A program made the position numbers and the translations under genes. From Laburnicola sp. R22_1 (taxonomy: Eukaryota > Ascomycota > Dothideomycetes > Pleosporales > Didymosphaeriaceae), in NCBI GenBank assembly GCA_014281115.1, contig JACONQ010000003.1, positions 3,658,001 to 3,722,000 of the forward strand: a DNA stretch of 64,000 nucleotides, in the 5' to 3' direction. Positions within the stretch are counted from its first letter, which is position 1; the number at the start of each line of letters is the position of its first letter. Under the pieces are notes generated by a model that was given only the letters and a program-made list of their open reading frames with translations, did no database searches and was not told the DNA's origin. This document shows, piece by piece, positions 23,339 to 34,549 of the stretch.

Positions 23339-25740
23339 GCTACTATGCTTAGTAGGTGAACCGCTATATAGGCTCTTATCTATTATAGAGAGAATATCTT
23401 TAGTATATCTATCTTACTTATAGTTAATACTTCTCTTCTAGTAAGAGAGCGTCTAATTATTATTGTGATTTGTAGGACTACTCTAGTTATTTCTATCTCT
23501 ATAGTTACTACTATTACTAATTGCACTGTCTAATGCACTATTTTTTATAGGTATATTACTCTAAGTGTAGTTTCTACTAGCTTTAGAAGTTGCCTACTTA
23601 GGTATACTAAGCTAGTAACTCTAGTAGAATTGTAGCGTAGAATGCTAGTAACATTAAGGGTTTTATTACTATAATATAGCATGCCCTTTAGGGGTACGCG
23701 TTAAGAGGTTAGCTTTACCTTAGAAAGTCTTTTATAGACAAATTAAATCTTAATTAAAAAATAAGAAAAAGGCAGGTTATATATTCCTATTGCTACTATT
23801 ATTACTTTAAAGCGTTCTATTAGTTTAAAGAAGGGGAAATTATAATAGTTTAAGTAGGTAATAGCTTCTATAGCTATATACTATCTAGGTAGTTAAAAAG
23901 CTAATTTAAATAATCTTAGCCCTCTAGTAGATAGTAGTTAGTAGTCTATATAAAATAATAGTTAGAACGCTATAAACTAGTAGATTAGAGTTAGATTTAG
24001 TAGTAGGGACAATGCAACCTTTCTATAAAGCCCCTTTTCTCTTAGATATAATGTTAGTAACTATTCTATAGATTTTTATTATAGGTATAGGAAGTTGCAG
24101 AGCTAGTAATATATATAGTAGGGTATTTCCTAATATATAGCTTACCTCTCTATTAAGAATTACTCTAAGGTTATATAAGTAGAAGTCTATATTATATATA
24201 CCTTTTATAGTAAGCTATTTAGGTAAACCTTATATGTATAGTTATTATATTAGCAATTCTATAACCTACACCTAGGCTTAAACTCTTGTTAAGGCCTTTT
24301 ATAACACAAACTTAGGTTTGTATAGAAGTAGATATCTATATATATATACCCTTTTTAGGCCTAAAGACTTACTTTAGCCCTTTATTTTAATAGAGCTAAA
24401 GCACTAGAGTACAACTTTACTATGCGTACACCTAAAGCCCCAACTACTAGGTAGTGTAATTTAGCTAATACATAGCTTAACTACTATTTACTTATTTAAA
24501 TTATAGTTTATAATCTGCTATACTTATTTAGTATAATTCTTTAGAGAAACTAGACGTGCTAAGACTAATTAGCTCCTATAAGGAAGCTAATTCTAGAAGC
24601 TTACTAAATCTCTAGCTTATCTAGCTAAAGTTATAACTAGGCCTACTTTCTTATACTAAGACACTATTAAAGCGTCTAAGGCAACTTAGTTACCTTACTA
24701 GTAATTTATAATATAACTAGATAAGTATATCTAGTATTAGCGTAAACTAGGAAGTAACTCTAAATCTAAATCTAAAAGGAGTTTAACTAAAGGATAGAAG
24801 GTAGAAGTAGCGTAGAAATTAGAGGCTGTTTGCAAGCAAATATACCATAGAAAAAGATAGTTTATATTAGCTCTACTTTACTTTAGTAAAGGCTAATAAA
24901 ATTAAATAACTAAGTTTAAGATAAGATAGTAGTAGAGCTACCTACTAAATCTATAAAAAAATGCATTATACAAAATTTAGTTAGAGGTAGCTAAATCTTC
25001 CTCCTAGGCATGAGTATAAACTACCTCTACTTATTAGTTTTTAAGTGGCCTACTATGTTTAATTATTGCGTTTTTTTATTACGTTACTAGTGCCCACATA
25101 ATATAATATTATATAATATTATGTGTAAGTGCTAAGCTCTAGGACTAGAGCGCGTTAAAGTTTTACTAATATTCTTCTCCTAGCTTTTAAGATAACAAAC
25201 TTACAATAATAATACTCTAACTTACTTACTTATCCACCGCCTTACTAGATAATTAACTCCATCTTTTGACCTTTTACTATATTACTAGACAATAGATAAC
25301 CTACTACACGCACGCTCGCTCTACTACTATTACTGCTACTATAATATATAATAAATCGCGCGCGCTCTCTACTTCTAATACTAAATAGCATCCTAACACT
25401 TTGCTAGTCTTACTCTATCTATTATCTATAGATATTCTATAGTATAATTGCGTATTTATATATCCTTTACGCCTTTAGTACCTACTTAGTATAACTACTA
25501 TCTTTAAAGTAAGCAGCTATTAATTAGAAATCTAACTTTAGGTAGCAATTGCTATAAGCTACGCAGTAGTATATAGCTACTAACCTAGACTCTTACTATA
25601 TAAAAATATTTATAGTCTTCTAGTTCTTATTTTTAATAATTATAAGCACCTTATATTTAAACTAGTATAGGGCAATCTATATTACAAACCTTAAAATAGT
25701 ATTATATCTTCCTAGTGAGTTTAGGTTTATTAGAAAGGTA
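23339..25740. other. AT-rich, RIP-degraded gene-free DNA between A2 and A3
   Basis: 2.4 kb of TA-rich sequence with short runs of CTATA/TATAG. No open frame of note and no terminal repeats found. It forms the loop of the A2/A3 inverted repeat. Probably older RIPed repeats; not identified. Confidence 0.5.
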
Positions 25741-25742
25741 TA

Positions 25743-27595
25743 ACCTAGATTATAAGCGAGTCGCCCTTATAAGCGAGTTGCCTACCTTGTTAACTTTCTA
25801 CAACGCATCACCTATAAACCATAATGGCTTAACTAACTTCTACTTAATTGCCCTACAACAAAGCAGATATCTATCTTGCTATTCTAGCTATTAATTAGAA
25901 CCAAATTTAGACTGTACAAAAGGCTGTACGGGCTTATAATATCCTCCAATCAACGCTGCGCGATCGACGCGCTGGGAAGCCTGCGCGGCGCGATTGCCAG
26001 CCCAACTTAAGAAAGCTTACTAAGCTAGAAGAGGAGGTAATTATTAAGTATATTCTTAATCTAGATTCGCGAGGGTTTGCGCCTACTCTAGAAGCTATGC
26101 GAAATATAGCGGATAAGTTGCTCGCTAAGCGTAGCAATGGCTAGGTTAGTTAATAGTGGCCTAGAAACTTTGTTAAGCGAACAGACAGCCTTACTACGCG
26201 GTTTAATTAACTATACAACTACTAGAGAGCGCTCTACGAGGATCTAGAAGCTATATAACGCTGGTTTAACCTTGTAGCACGTATAAAGGCCACCTATAGT
26301 ATCTATAATAAGGACACCTTTAACTTTAACAAGACTGGCTTTCTAATAGGCAAGATATCCTCCTAGCTAGTTGTTATAGGATTAGATAGACGTAGCCGGC
26401 CAAAAGCAATCTAGCTAGGCAATTACGAATAGGTTATAGTAATCTATAGAATTAACGCTGCTAGGTAGGCAATTCTGCCCTTTATTATTTTCGCTAGCTA
26501 GTATTACCTCTCTGCCTAGTATAAGGGCGAGGATATACTAGGCGACTAGACTATTAGGCTTAGCGATAATAGTTAGACTATTAATAAGCTTAGTATTGCC
26601 TGGCTATAGCACTTTATTAAGTATATAGCAGCGCGTAGGGTAGGCGCGCGCTAGCTACTTATACTTAATGGCTATAAGAGCCACAAGTCCCTTTAATTTT
26701 AAGAAATCTGCAAGAATAATAATATCTATACTCTCTATATGCCGCCACATTTGTCGCACCTTCTGCAGCTAATAGATATTGGCTATTTCTCGCCATTAAA
26801 GCGGGCGTACAGATGCCAAGTGTCGAGCCTAATACGCGACCATATTAACTATATTACTAAGCTTAAGTTCCTACCTGCCTTCCGCGCCGCCTATAACTAG
26901 TTAATTATAAAGGAGAATATCTGCACAAGCTTTTAGGGCACTAGACTAGCCCTACACAATCTAGAGGTAGTAATCTTAAAGCTTAATATTAAACTAAGGA
27001 CGCTATTGCTAGCAACCCTACTAGAGGCTGTGTAGGAGGCTAAAACACCTAGCAATGTGCGCGAACTAGAGGCTTAATTAACGTTAATTCGCGAGCGGAT
27101 TCGCGCGTATAAGAGCTTGTCACCTGCTTCTATTATTAAGAGGCTTAATTAGCTAGAAAGAGGCTCTTCTAAAGCAATGCATTAAATGGCGCTTATGCGC
27201 GAGCGAATCTTAAGCCTTAAGAGAGCAAATAAGGTCGCTATAACGCGTAAGAATTGTAAAAAGAAGCAGATCTAGAAGCAAGGCACCCTATTAAAGGCAG
27301 AGGAAGAGGATATTATTACTTAAAGAGCTGTTAAGCAGCAACTTAAGGGAGAAACGCATTAAGGCAAGGCGCGATTAGGTATAAGCCGGCAGGCCTTAGC
27401 GCGCTGCGGTCGCTATAGAGAGACTGGCCATAACTTACAAACGTGTGAAAAGCGTACTATAGATACTACTTAAACTAGGATAGCTCTTATATTAATATTA
27501 TTTTATTACGTTGTGGATGTGTAGGCTATAAAAGGCTAAGAGAGTTAATAAGGTAGGCGACTCGCTTGTAAGGGCGACTCGCTTATAATCTAGGT
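25743..27595 (+). mobile_element. Fot1/pogo-type transposon, family A copy A3, complete 1853 bp
   Basis: TIRs start ACCTAGATTATAAGCGAG on both ends, with TA at 25741-25742 and 27596-27597. The motif AAGCGAGT occurs at 25754 and again at 25771, 17 bp apart. Best preserved complete copy of the family in the window. Confidence 0.93.
25824..27524 (+). pseudogene. transposase relic of A3
   Basis: ATG 25824-25826 to TAG 27522-27524 is 567 codons in one frame. It begins MA*LTST*LPYNKADIYLAI, with stops at Gln. Helix-turn-helix region with STLRDRRAGKPARR near 25945-25995. First catalytic block FNFNKTGFLIG near 26318-26352, where TTTGAC has become TTTAAC (Asp to Asn by TpG to TpA). Second block LNGYKSHKS near 26666-26692. 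Third block with IGYFSPLKRAY near 26775-26810. Zinc-knuckle-like CGRYRETGHN..TC near 27400-27450. A dead copy, by stops and by the loss of a catalytic Asp. Confidence 0.9.
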
Positions 27596-27597
27596 TA

Positions 27598-28346
27598 AGA
27601 TAAGTAAGCTACCTAAATTAGTATACTTACCTATAATAAGTCTAATACTACGCAGAGATTAAAATCGGCATTAATAGCTATTAAATATACTTAATAGCTA
27701 ATAACACTATCTCGAAAGTAGCCTAGTAGTAGTCTTTTAGGGTCTATTAAGTCCTACCTTAGTGTACTCAAAATGGCATTCTGCTAAATCTAAGGTAGAG
27801 TTATCCTTAAGATCTCTAGATACTAATTTAATTACTAGGTTTTAGGATATCTTTTGTACGGAAGTAGCACATCTTATATAATTATTTTAATATTGTATAT
27901 ATTATAATATAGCGCCTTTATATAGTCTAGTATTAGGGAGCTAAGTAGCGGGCTCATAGTTAATTGTCAAAATCTACCGTGCCCTTCCCTAGTAAGGGCT
28001 CGAAAAGTCAATATATACGTGTGCCAAGGCTCGCTAAGGCGCTAGCCGAGGTATCCCCGGGGATTCGCCGAAGTACCTCCGTGATTCTATAATATCTAGC
28101 GGCTCTATAATATTAGTATATTATAGCTTAAAATCTACTAGTAGATTAGGTTACTAAATAATAGGCTGTAAAGTGCTATAAGCTAGAATAGAGAAGTTAA
28201 TAGAAGAATATTTATTAAAATCTATATAGTTATAAGCATTTTAACTAGTAGAAGTGTATAAGTATATTAATTTAATATTTATTTTTTTAGAGTGCAGCTC
28301 TAGGTTGCTATTATAAAAATATATTAAATTAATAAAATTATTAATA
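27598..28346. other. AT-rich spacer containing a solo LTR
   Basis: Apart from the solo LTR at 27931-28094 the sequence is RIP-like and without recognisable content. Confidence 0.5.
27931..28094 (-). mobile_element. Solo LTR of a gypsy-like element, 164 bp
   Basis: A GC-rich island starting TATTAGGGAGC and ending CTATAATA. Its left end resembles the outer end of the Gypsy-2 LTR (TTAGGGAGCT...AGTA) and its right end resembles the reverse complement of TGTTATAGAA. The expected TG...CA termini have both become TA by CpA/TpG mutation. TCTAG occurs on each side (27926-27930 and 28095-28099), a 5-bp target duplication. This is what LTR-LTR recombination leaves behind. Orientation is inferred from the Gypsy-2 similarity. 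Confidence 0.78.
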
Positions 28347-30176
28347 ACGTGAGTATATAGCGATCGCGCTACCCTAACAAGCTATTAGGCCTTTTACGCG
28401 TAATTACTCAACACTATAACGTTGTACTATAGCCTATAGTAGATATTCTTAATTGCTAATATTCACTATATCTTTTTCACATGTGCGCGAGTTGTGCCCT
28501 ATTTTACTGCAGCGCTTATAGTGCCTTTTACTCTGCTTGCCTACACCTATTCGGGCCCTACCTTCCCGTATTTTCTCCTCTATCTGCGCTCTAACGTCGC
28601 ATTGGGCTATTAAATTCTCTGCCTATTTCTTTAATAGATCTCTACCCTTCTAGATCCGCTTTCTTTTGCGTGATTTGCGCTTAGAAGCAGTCTTATTTAA
28701 CGTTTTAAGCTGCAGCACTTAGGCTACTAACAACGTCTACCTATACAGTAGTATTATAGTGCCTCTCTGTAGCTAATTAATAATCTTAACTATTAGAGTT
28801 AGTGACGATCCTTAGTGCTTTTGAATATAATCGCGAAGTAGCGTTAATTAAGCCTCTATCTTATTGGCGTTAGTGGGTGTCTTAGGGTTCTATTGGGTCG
28901 CCCCTAGTAGAGACGGTGTTGGCGTCCAAAGCTTGACATTAAGCTTTAATAGCACCACTAATAGATTATTAGGCACTAAGCCAGTTGCTCTAAAGCTTAA
29001 TATAATATTTGCCTTTAAGAACGCCTTCTTAAAGACCTTTGCAAATATTGCAATAAAGGCTTTCTTATTAATTTGGCCAATGTGGTCTATTGCTAAGACT
29101 CTAATCTCTTTGCTATACTCCTACTTTAAGGGGGCAAAACAACCTATATTAAGCGGCTATAGGATATGCGATGAGTGTTGAGGCATATATAGAGTAATTA
29201 TCTTGTTCTTATTACAAAGATCCTAGAAGGCAAGCGACTTGTGGCTCTTATAGCTATTAATTATTAGTAGCACATAGCTGCCTACTCTTTGGCCCTTAAT
29301 CTGCTTAACAAAGTGCCTTAACTAGGCTACACTAATATTATTTGTGGTCCAACTGTTGTCACTAATCCTAATGCGCTATTAGGGCCTTAAATTAGAGTAC
29401 TAGGACGCGTTGTGGTTCTTTGCTTTAAAGATAAGATAGGGCGCAATTGTCTAGCCTATTGCGTTAATCGCAGCGATAAAAGTCACCTACTCACAGTCTC
29501 CCTGTTGCAGCCTAATAGGCTTAGTACGTCTCTCTAATGCAGTAACTACTTTAACGCGATTTCTAACGCCTATAGTAAAGCTAGTCTCGTTAAAGTTATA
29601 GGTATCTTTATCTAGAATGCTGTACTTAGCCTTAACATTATGTACGAGGTCGAACCAAGGCCCAATAACTCCTAAATCGCTGCACAAGACTCTCTGGCGA
29701 TCCCTCTATTAAGTTATATGGGATTTAAGTCTAGGTTCGCGTTTAACAAAGTTTAAAGCCTATCGCGGGCCAATAGGCTTTACGCCGCGTGTAGCGCGCA
29801 GTTAATTAGCCATATCTTCAACACAATGAAGCGTTGGAGCAAATCCTTAAGTATTAAGCTTCCTAATATATCGCACAAGCGTCCTCTCTTCTGTCTTTTA
29901 AAGATTTGCTGATTTGGGGTGGGTATCGCGTGTTGACTGCGTCCCAGCGCGTCAACAGTCAATTAACCTTTGGGATATATTGTAGACAACAGCTGCGCAT
30001 TGCACGCTTAGTTTTTGCGGCTCTTTAATTGCTTAAAGGGCAAGCTTAATCCTCTCCTCTTTTGGAAGCAATTCGAAATTAGGTTGTTAAGACATTGAGG
30101 TGTAAAGTAGTAGAGCCCTAATAGCTTATTAGGGTGGCGCGCTCGCTTAGCCAGCGCGCTCGCTATACACTTACGT
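28347..30176 (-). mobile_element. pogo-type transposon B, 1830 bp
   Basis: Ends ACGTGAGTATATAGCG (left) and its complement at 30161-30176 (right), TA at 28345-28346 and 30177-30178. The right terminus has two GCGCGCTCGCT motifs spaced 17 bp apart. The left terminus has only one, so one unit was lost there. Confidence 0.87.
28430..30095 (-). pseudogene. transposase relic of B
   Basis: Starts at the ATG complement 30095-30093, 81 bp inside the right end, as in family A. An open piece at 29487-29687 holds KYSILDKDTYNFNETSF, the first catalytic block with Asn replacing Asp. The reverse-complement reading also shows a DNA-binding start near 29780-29960 and a cysteine-rich end near 28500-28560. 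Less RIP than family A in its first half. End of the coding region approximate. Confidence 0.82.
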
Positions 30177-31985
30177 TATTACGCTTTTTAGCGGCTTCTT
30201 CTTTATTAGTAAAATGTTTTAATTCTAGCTTAATAGGTACTATTTCTATAATAGAAGCAGATATAAAAGCAGCTAAATTAGCAGACTCTAGAAACGCAGA
30301 ATATGCTAGAGATAGTGCTGCTAGACTATAATTAGCGGCTAGAGTTATGAGCGTACTAATATCTCTGTTTATAATAGCTAGAGGCGCGACTAGTGTCCTT
30401 ATAGCCACTATACCACTACTACGGCCTTGCGTAGTTTTAGCTCTTAATATAGAATTTACGTCTAGTACTATAGTAAGTAAATTCTTTATAAAAGCTACTT
30501 AGTCTAGATTTAGGCCTATATTCTCTAATTGCTTGTATAACTTAATATAAAAAGAGTTCCTATCTAATATTAAGTATTTAATCTAACTCTAAGGGTATCT
30601 AAGGGTTTTGAATCTTTAGATATATAGCGGCTGCTATTACTAATATTACTTTCTTTTCTAGGGGCTAGATTATATTTCTGCCTACACGCGTTAACGCAAT
30701 TATAAGAGATAGTGCTAGTCTTGTCATATATAAAGTTAGAACTAGTATTACTACTTTTATAGGGGTGGGTATCTCTTTTATAGTAGCCTTCTTCTTTTAG
30801 TTATTAGCCTAAGGTGCACTGCTTAAGCAGTAGCTTAAGATGTAGGTTTAGCTAAAGTAGTAGAAGACTTAAAAAGTTTTGCTCTTCTCTTCTCTTTCTA
30901 AATATATATAACTAGTGCTAGGTCCTTTCTATTAAACCTTCGTATCTTCGCTATTAGTGTATGGATCTCTAACTCTATAGGATTACTAAAAGTAGTTTTA
31001 GTTAAGGGACTAGTGGAAGATATAGAGCTAACTTTAGCAGCTAATAGTTGCTATAACTTGTGGCTCTTTTATTTTAATTTGCTTATGCTTGCTATGTATA
31101 CTCTTTTCTCTTCTTCTTATTTTTTTCTTTTTTTGTCTTTTTTCTTTTCTTACTCTATTCTAGCTATATCTTTAGCAGCTTTTTGCGCTTGCAGTGCTTT
31201 TTATATATATAATATTTAGGCTATAGATTGTAGATAGCTATTAAATCTATAGTAATTATACCTTAGTTGTAAGTCTCTATAGTATTATTTATAGATACCT
31301 ATATAATAGAGGTAGCTGCCTATATATCTTTAGAAGCATAGTAGTTATCTACTAACTTGTGCATATAGTAGAAGATGTGCGAGAACTCTACCTTAATATG
31401 CTACTCTAGGCTATATATTTGCCTAAAACTTTGTCCTATATACCTATAAAAGCTATTTTACTACAAAGCAGCAAATTCTCTAACTAAACTAGTAGTATAG
31501 AGAGTACATATATAAAACCACAGTCTACTTTATAATAAATATAATATATAGTAGAAGAACTATAGTTTCTTAATACGCTAGCAAAGTGCTAATAGAGTTA
31601 ATAGACCTTATTCTAGGCACTAGTTAGTATTTTCTAAGGAGGCTTCGAGAGCTTGCTCTTTTGTGTTAATACTAGCAAGGATTCTAGAGTCTACCTTTTA
31701 GTAGACATAGATCGACAACCTAGCGCCACCTATTAATAGGTATAGTAAGTGTTAAAGATAGACGTGTTAGTTTAATAACCTCTTCTACTTATATAGAATA
31801 GATATTAAATGCTTTATAAACTTGTTAAGACTAGTTTATAAACTATATAAAGTAGAATAGTTAACTTTTCCCCTATAGTAATAAATAGATTAATTTTTTT
31901 GCTAGGCTGTAAAGATAATAGTTACCTCTATAATAAAGAAAAGGTTACGCTACTATATAATTTGCATTCTAGTAGACCTAGGACT

Positions 31986-32250
31986 CTACTAATAACTTTA
32001 GTTAGATCTTAAGTAAAGATAGTATAATTAGGCATATACCCGCTATTTAGCTAGCAAAGCTAAGTTACTGCCCGCTATTATTAATATCGCCCGTAAGTTA
32101 ACCCTATAAATCCGACTTACTAATAGCTTTGGTTAGATCTTAAGTAAAAATTGCGTACTTAGGCTTATAGATTAATTATGCTTTTACCCATATTATAATC
32201 CTGCCTTTTCTAACTACTAGAGCTTAGTTATTGCCTGCTACTATTAATAT
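31986..32250. repeat. Imperfect direct duplication, unit about 130 bp
   Basis: GTTAGATCTTAAGTAAA occurs in both units (near 32003 and near 32134), each followed by an ATTAGGCATAT/CTTAGGCTTAT-like segment and later by a TATTAATATCGC block. The units differ mainly by transitions. Confidence 0.65.
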
Positions 32251-33720
32251 CGCTCGCTAATACTCATATAAAAGAGCGGCGCTAACTAGCTAAGTCTAGA
32301 AATAAGACGTTGTGTAAAATATAAATATATATTTGTATATACGCTGCTCTTAAGTTTATAGCTATATAATAACCCGCCTAGTATATAGGTATTTATGCCT
32401 AAGGATTAACTAAAAAAATATAACTATGGTAGCTTAGACTTGTTTAAATTGTGAGAGACTTGCTCCCATAGGTTATTATAGCCTCCTACTTATTAGATAA
32501 GTAGAAACATAGTATCTAGGGTACTAAGACATACAAAGATATATTGCAACTCCTAGTAAAGTATACTACTAGTTAGTACCTCTAGAGGTACTTAATTAGG
32601 ACCCGTAGATCCTAAATTAGATAGGAGTAGCTGTTAATTGTTACTAATAGTACTCTTAGTCTACTTAAAGCGCTAATTCTCCTCTAGTAAGTTGCTAATT
32701 TACTAGTAGAGCCCCCCCTCTAAGCTAGGTTAATAGAGCCTAATATCTTAGCAGATCCCTACTATATAAAGAGAGGTAAGTCCTAATATAGAAGCTAACA
32801 ACTATAATCTAAAGGGTAATTAGCCCTAATAAATAAACTAAATACTACTACACTAAAAGACGCGAAGTTCTAGGCGTTAACTAAGTTAGATAATATAGAG
32901 TGGCTAAGTGTAGTAGAGATATCTTAACTAGCTTCTAGCCCTTATTTCTAGTGTTAAAGACCTATAGTAAACATACACTCCTATGGAGTTTTAGTATAGT
33001 AAGGGGAATAGACTCGCACTTATCTACGTAAGGGGCTAATATAGTCTAAACTACTATAAAGCTTAACTACCCAAAGGTAGCAACTATAAGACATATAGTA
33101 TCTCTAGTTATAAGTAATTAAAAGCTATAGGTGCTTAAATATCTCTTAACACTAAACTTAATAATATCCTTTTAGAAACCCCTAATAAACAATTAACTTA
33201 CGTCTAAATATTAGAGGCTATAGGTGCTAGAGTTAACATAACTAATATAATATAATACTGGCTTAGGATTTAATATAAAACTAATAAGTAATAGTCTAGT
33301 CTAAAGACGTGCCAAAGCTTAAGCACCTAAAGGTAGCCTAAAAGAATTGCGTTAGCAATGTGACAACTTTGTGGCATACTTAATATGCGGCTCTAAAGTG
33401 TTAACAATAGCACACCTAATATGTGGCTCTAAAGTAAACACAACTAAGATCTAACTCTTTTTATACACCCCTTAACACTATTTATATATTCTAGACACTA
33501 GTATAATAGCACACTTAATATAATAATAATAGCACGCCTAATGCTAGCTCTAAGCTATATATATATTAGATATTAACTACTATAATATATAAGAGACACT
33601 TAGCTTATAGATAGAGCTAACGCATAACTTAAACCTATATATACCTTAAATATTAACTATATAGTATAAAAATAACACTTATCTTATAAATAGACCTATT
33701 GTGACTAAGGGCGAGGGCAT

Positions 33721-33781
33721 AAAAAAGAGAAAGAAGAAAGAGGCGAGGTGTGGGGAGAGAGAATAGAGAGGGTGAAGGAGG
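33721..33781 (+). repeat. 61-bp near-pure purine tract
   Basis: AAAGAG/GGGAGAGA-type sequence with only a few pyrimidines in 61 bases. It might be the polypurine tract of a lost LTR element or simply low-complexity DNA. No LTR was found downstream. Confidence 0.55.
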
Positions 33782-33810
33782 CCTATTTATATACCTAGGG
33801 TATATAGGCC

Positions 33811-33906
33811 ATAGTAAATGCTATAGTAAATATTATAGTAAACGCTATAGTAAACACTGTAGTAAACACTATAGTGAATGCTGTAGTAAATACTATAGTA
33901 AATACT
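33811..33906 (+). repeat. 12-bp tandem array, eight units
   Basis: Eight consecutive units of consensus ATAGTAAACACT (variants TGCT, TATT, CGCT at the end and G for A at position 1). A diverged remnant continues to about 33945. Confidence 0.9.
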
Positions 33907-34549
33907 AGCGCAAGAGTGAACACTATATTATAGTAAAGAGTAGTAAGTTATAGAATTCTAGAATTTTTCTAGCAGATTAACTAACTAGAATGTTTATAAA
34001 GAATAATAAATATTTAAGTCTAGTTACTTTAATAGTAAACCCTAAACACACCTACTATCTATTTTAATATATATAAGATAGTACACTAGTGTAACCTATA
34101 ATATAATTATAGAAGAGAGTAGATTTATACGTATAATATAGATAGACCTATTAAGTATACTGCCTACTAGTAAGCCTTCTAGTAATGTGTATAGTGGCTA
34201 ATATTTCGAATAATTTGTATATAGTAGATACGAGCTATCTAGAACTTTATAAGTTAAATAGAAGATATTTAGAAACTTTATAAACTATATAATTAGTATA
34301 TAGGGTTACTATAAATTACTATAATTTATAGTAAATATATAGACCAGAGCAATTAGATATAGTAAACACAAGATATAATATTATATACTTAATAAAAAGA
34401 AACAATATAGATAAAAGAAAGAAAATAATAACTTAATAATAGTATAAAATATAATATTTTTTTATTCGTTTTTAATAGGCTATTTTTACTAAGAGGGATA
34501 TTAGCCGGCCATAGTAAGTGTACGCTTAGTTATTAGTTACATAATAATA

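Larger units (their letters stand above)
30179..34540. other. AT-rich gene-free DNA with minor tandem repeats
   Basis: No recognisable gene. 30160-31220 has fewer stops on the minus strand (81-codon frame at 30163-30408; a Lys-rich stretch complementary to 31080-31200), suggesting a decayed element protein of unknown kind. It also contains an imperfect 130-bp duplication (31986-32250), a sequence TATAAAAGAGCGG near 32271 that could be a promoter of a decayed element, a purine tract (33721-33781) and a 12-bp tandem array (33811-33906). Confidence 0.5.

Noticed and set aside
28864..29181. 105-codon plus-strand frame
   Set aside because: Antisense to the transposase relic of element B.
31013..31219. 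68-codon hydrophobic frame resembling a membrane protein
   Set aside because: It is the complement of a Lys/Glu-rich relic; the Phe/Ser/Leu run is a shadow of AAG/AAA codons.
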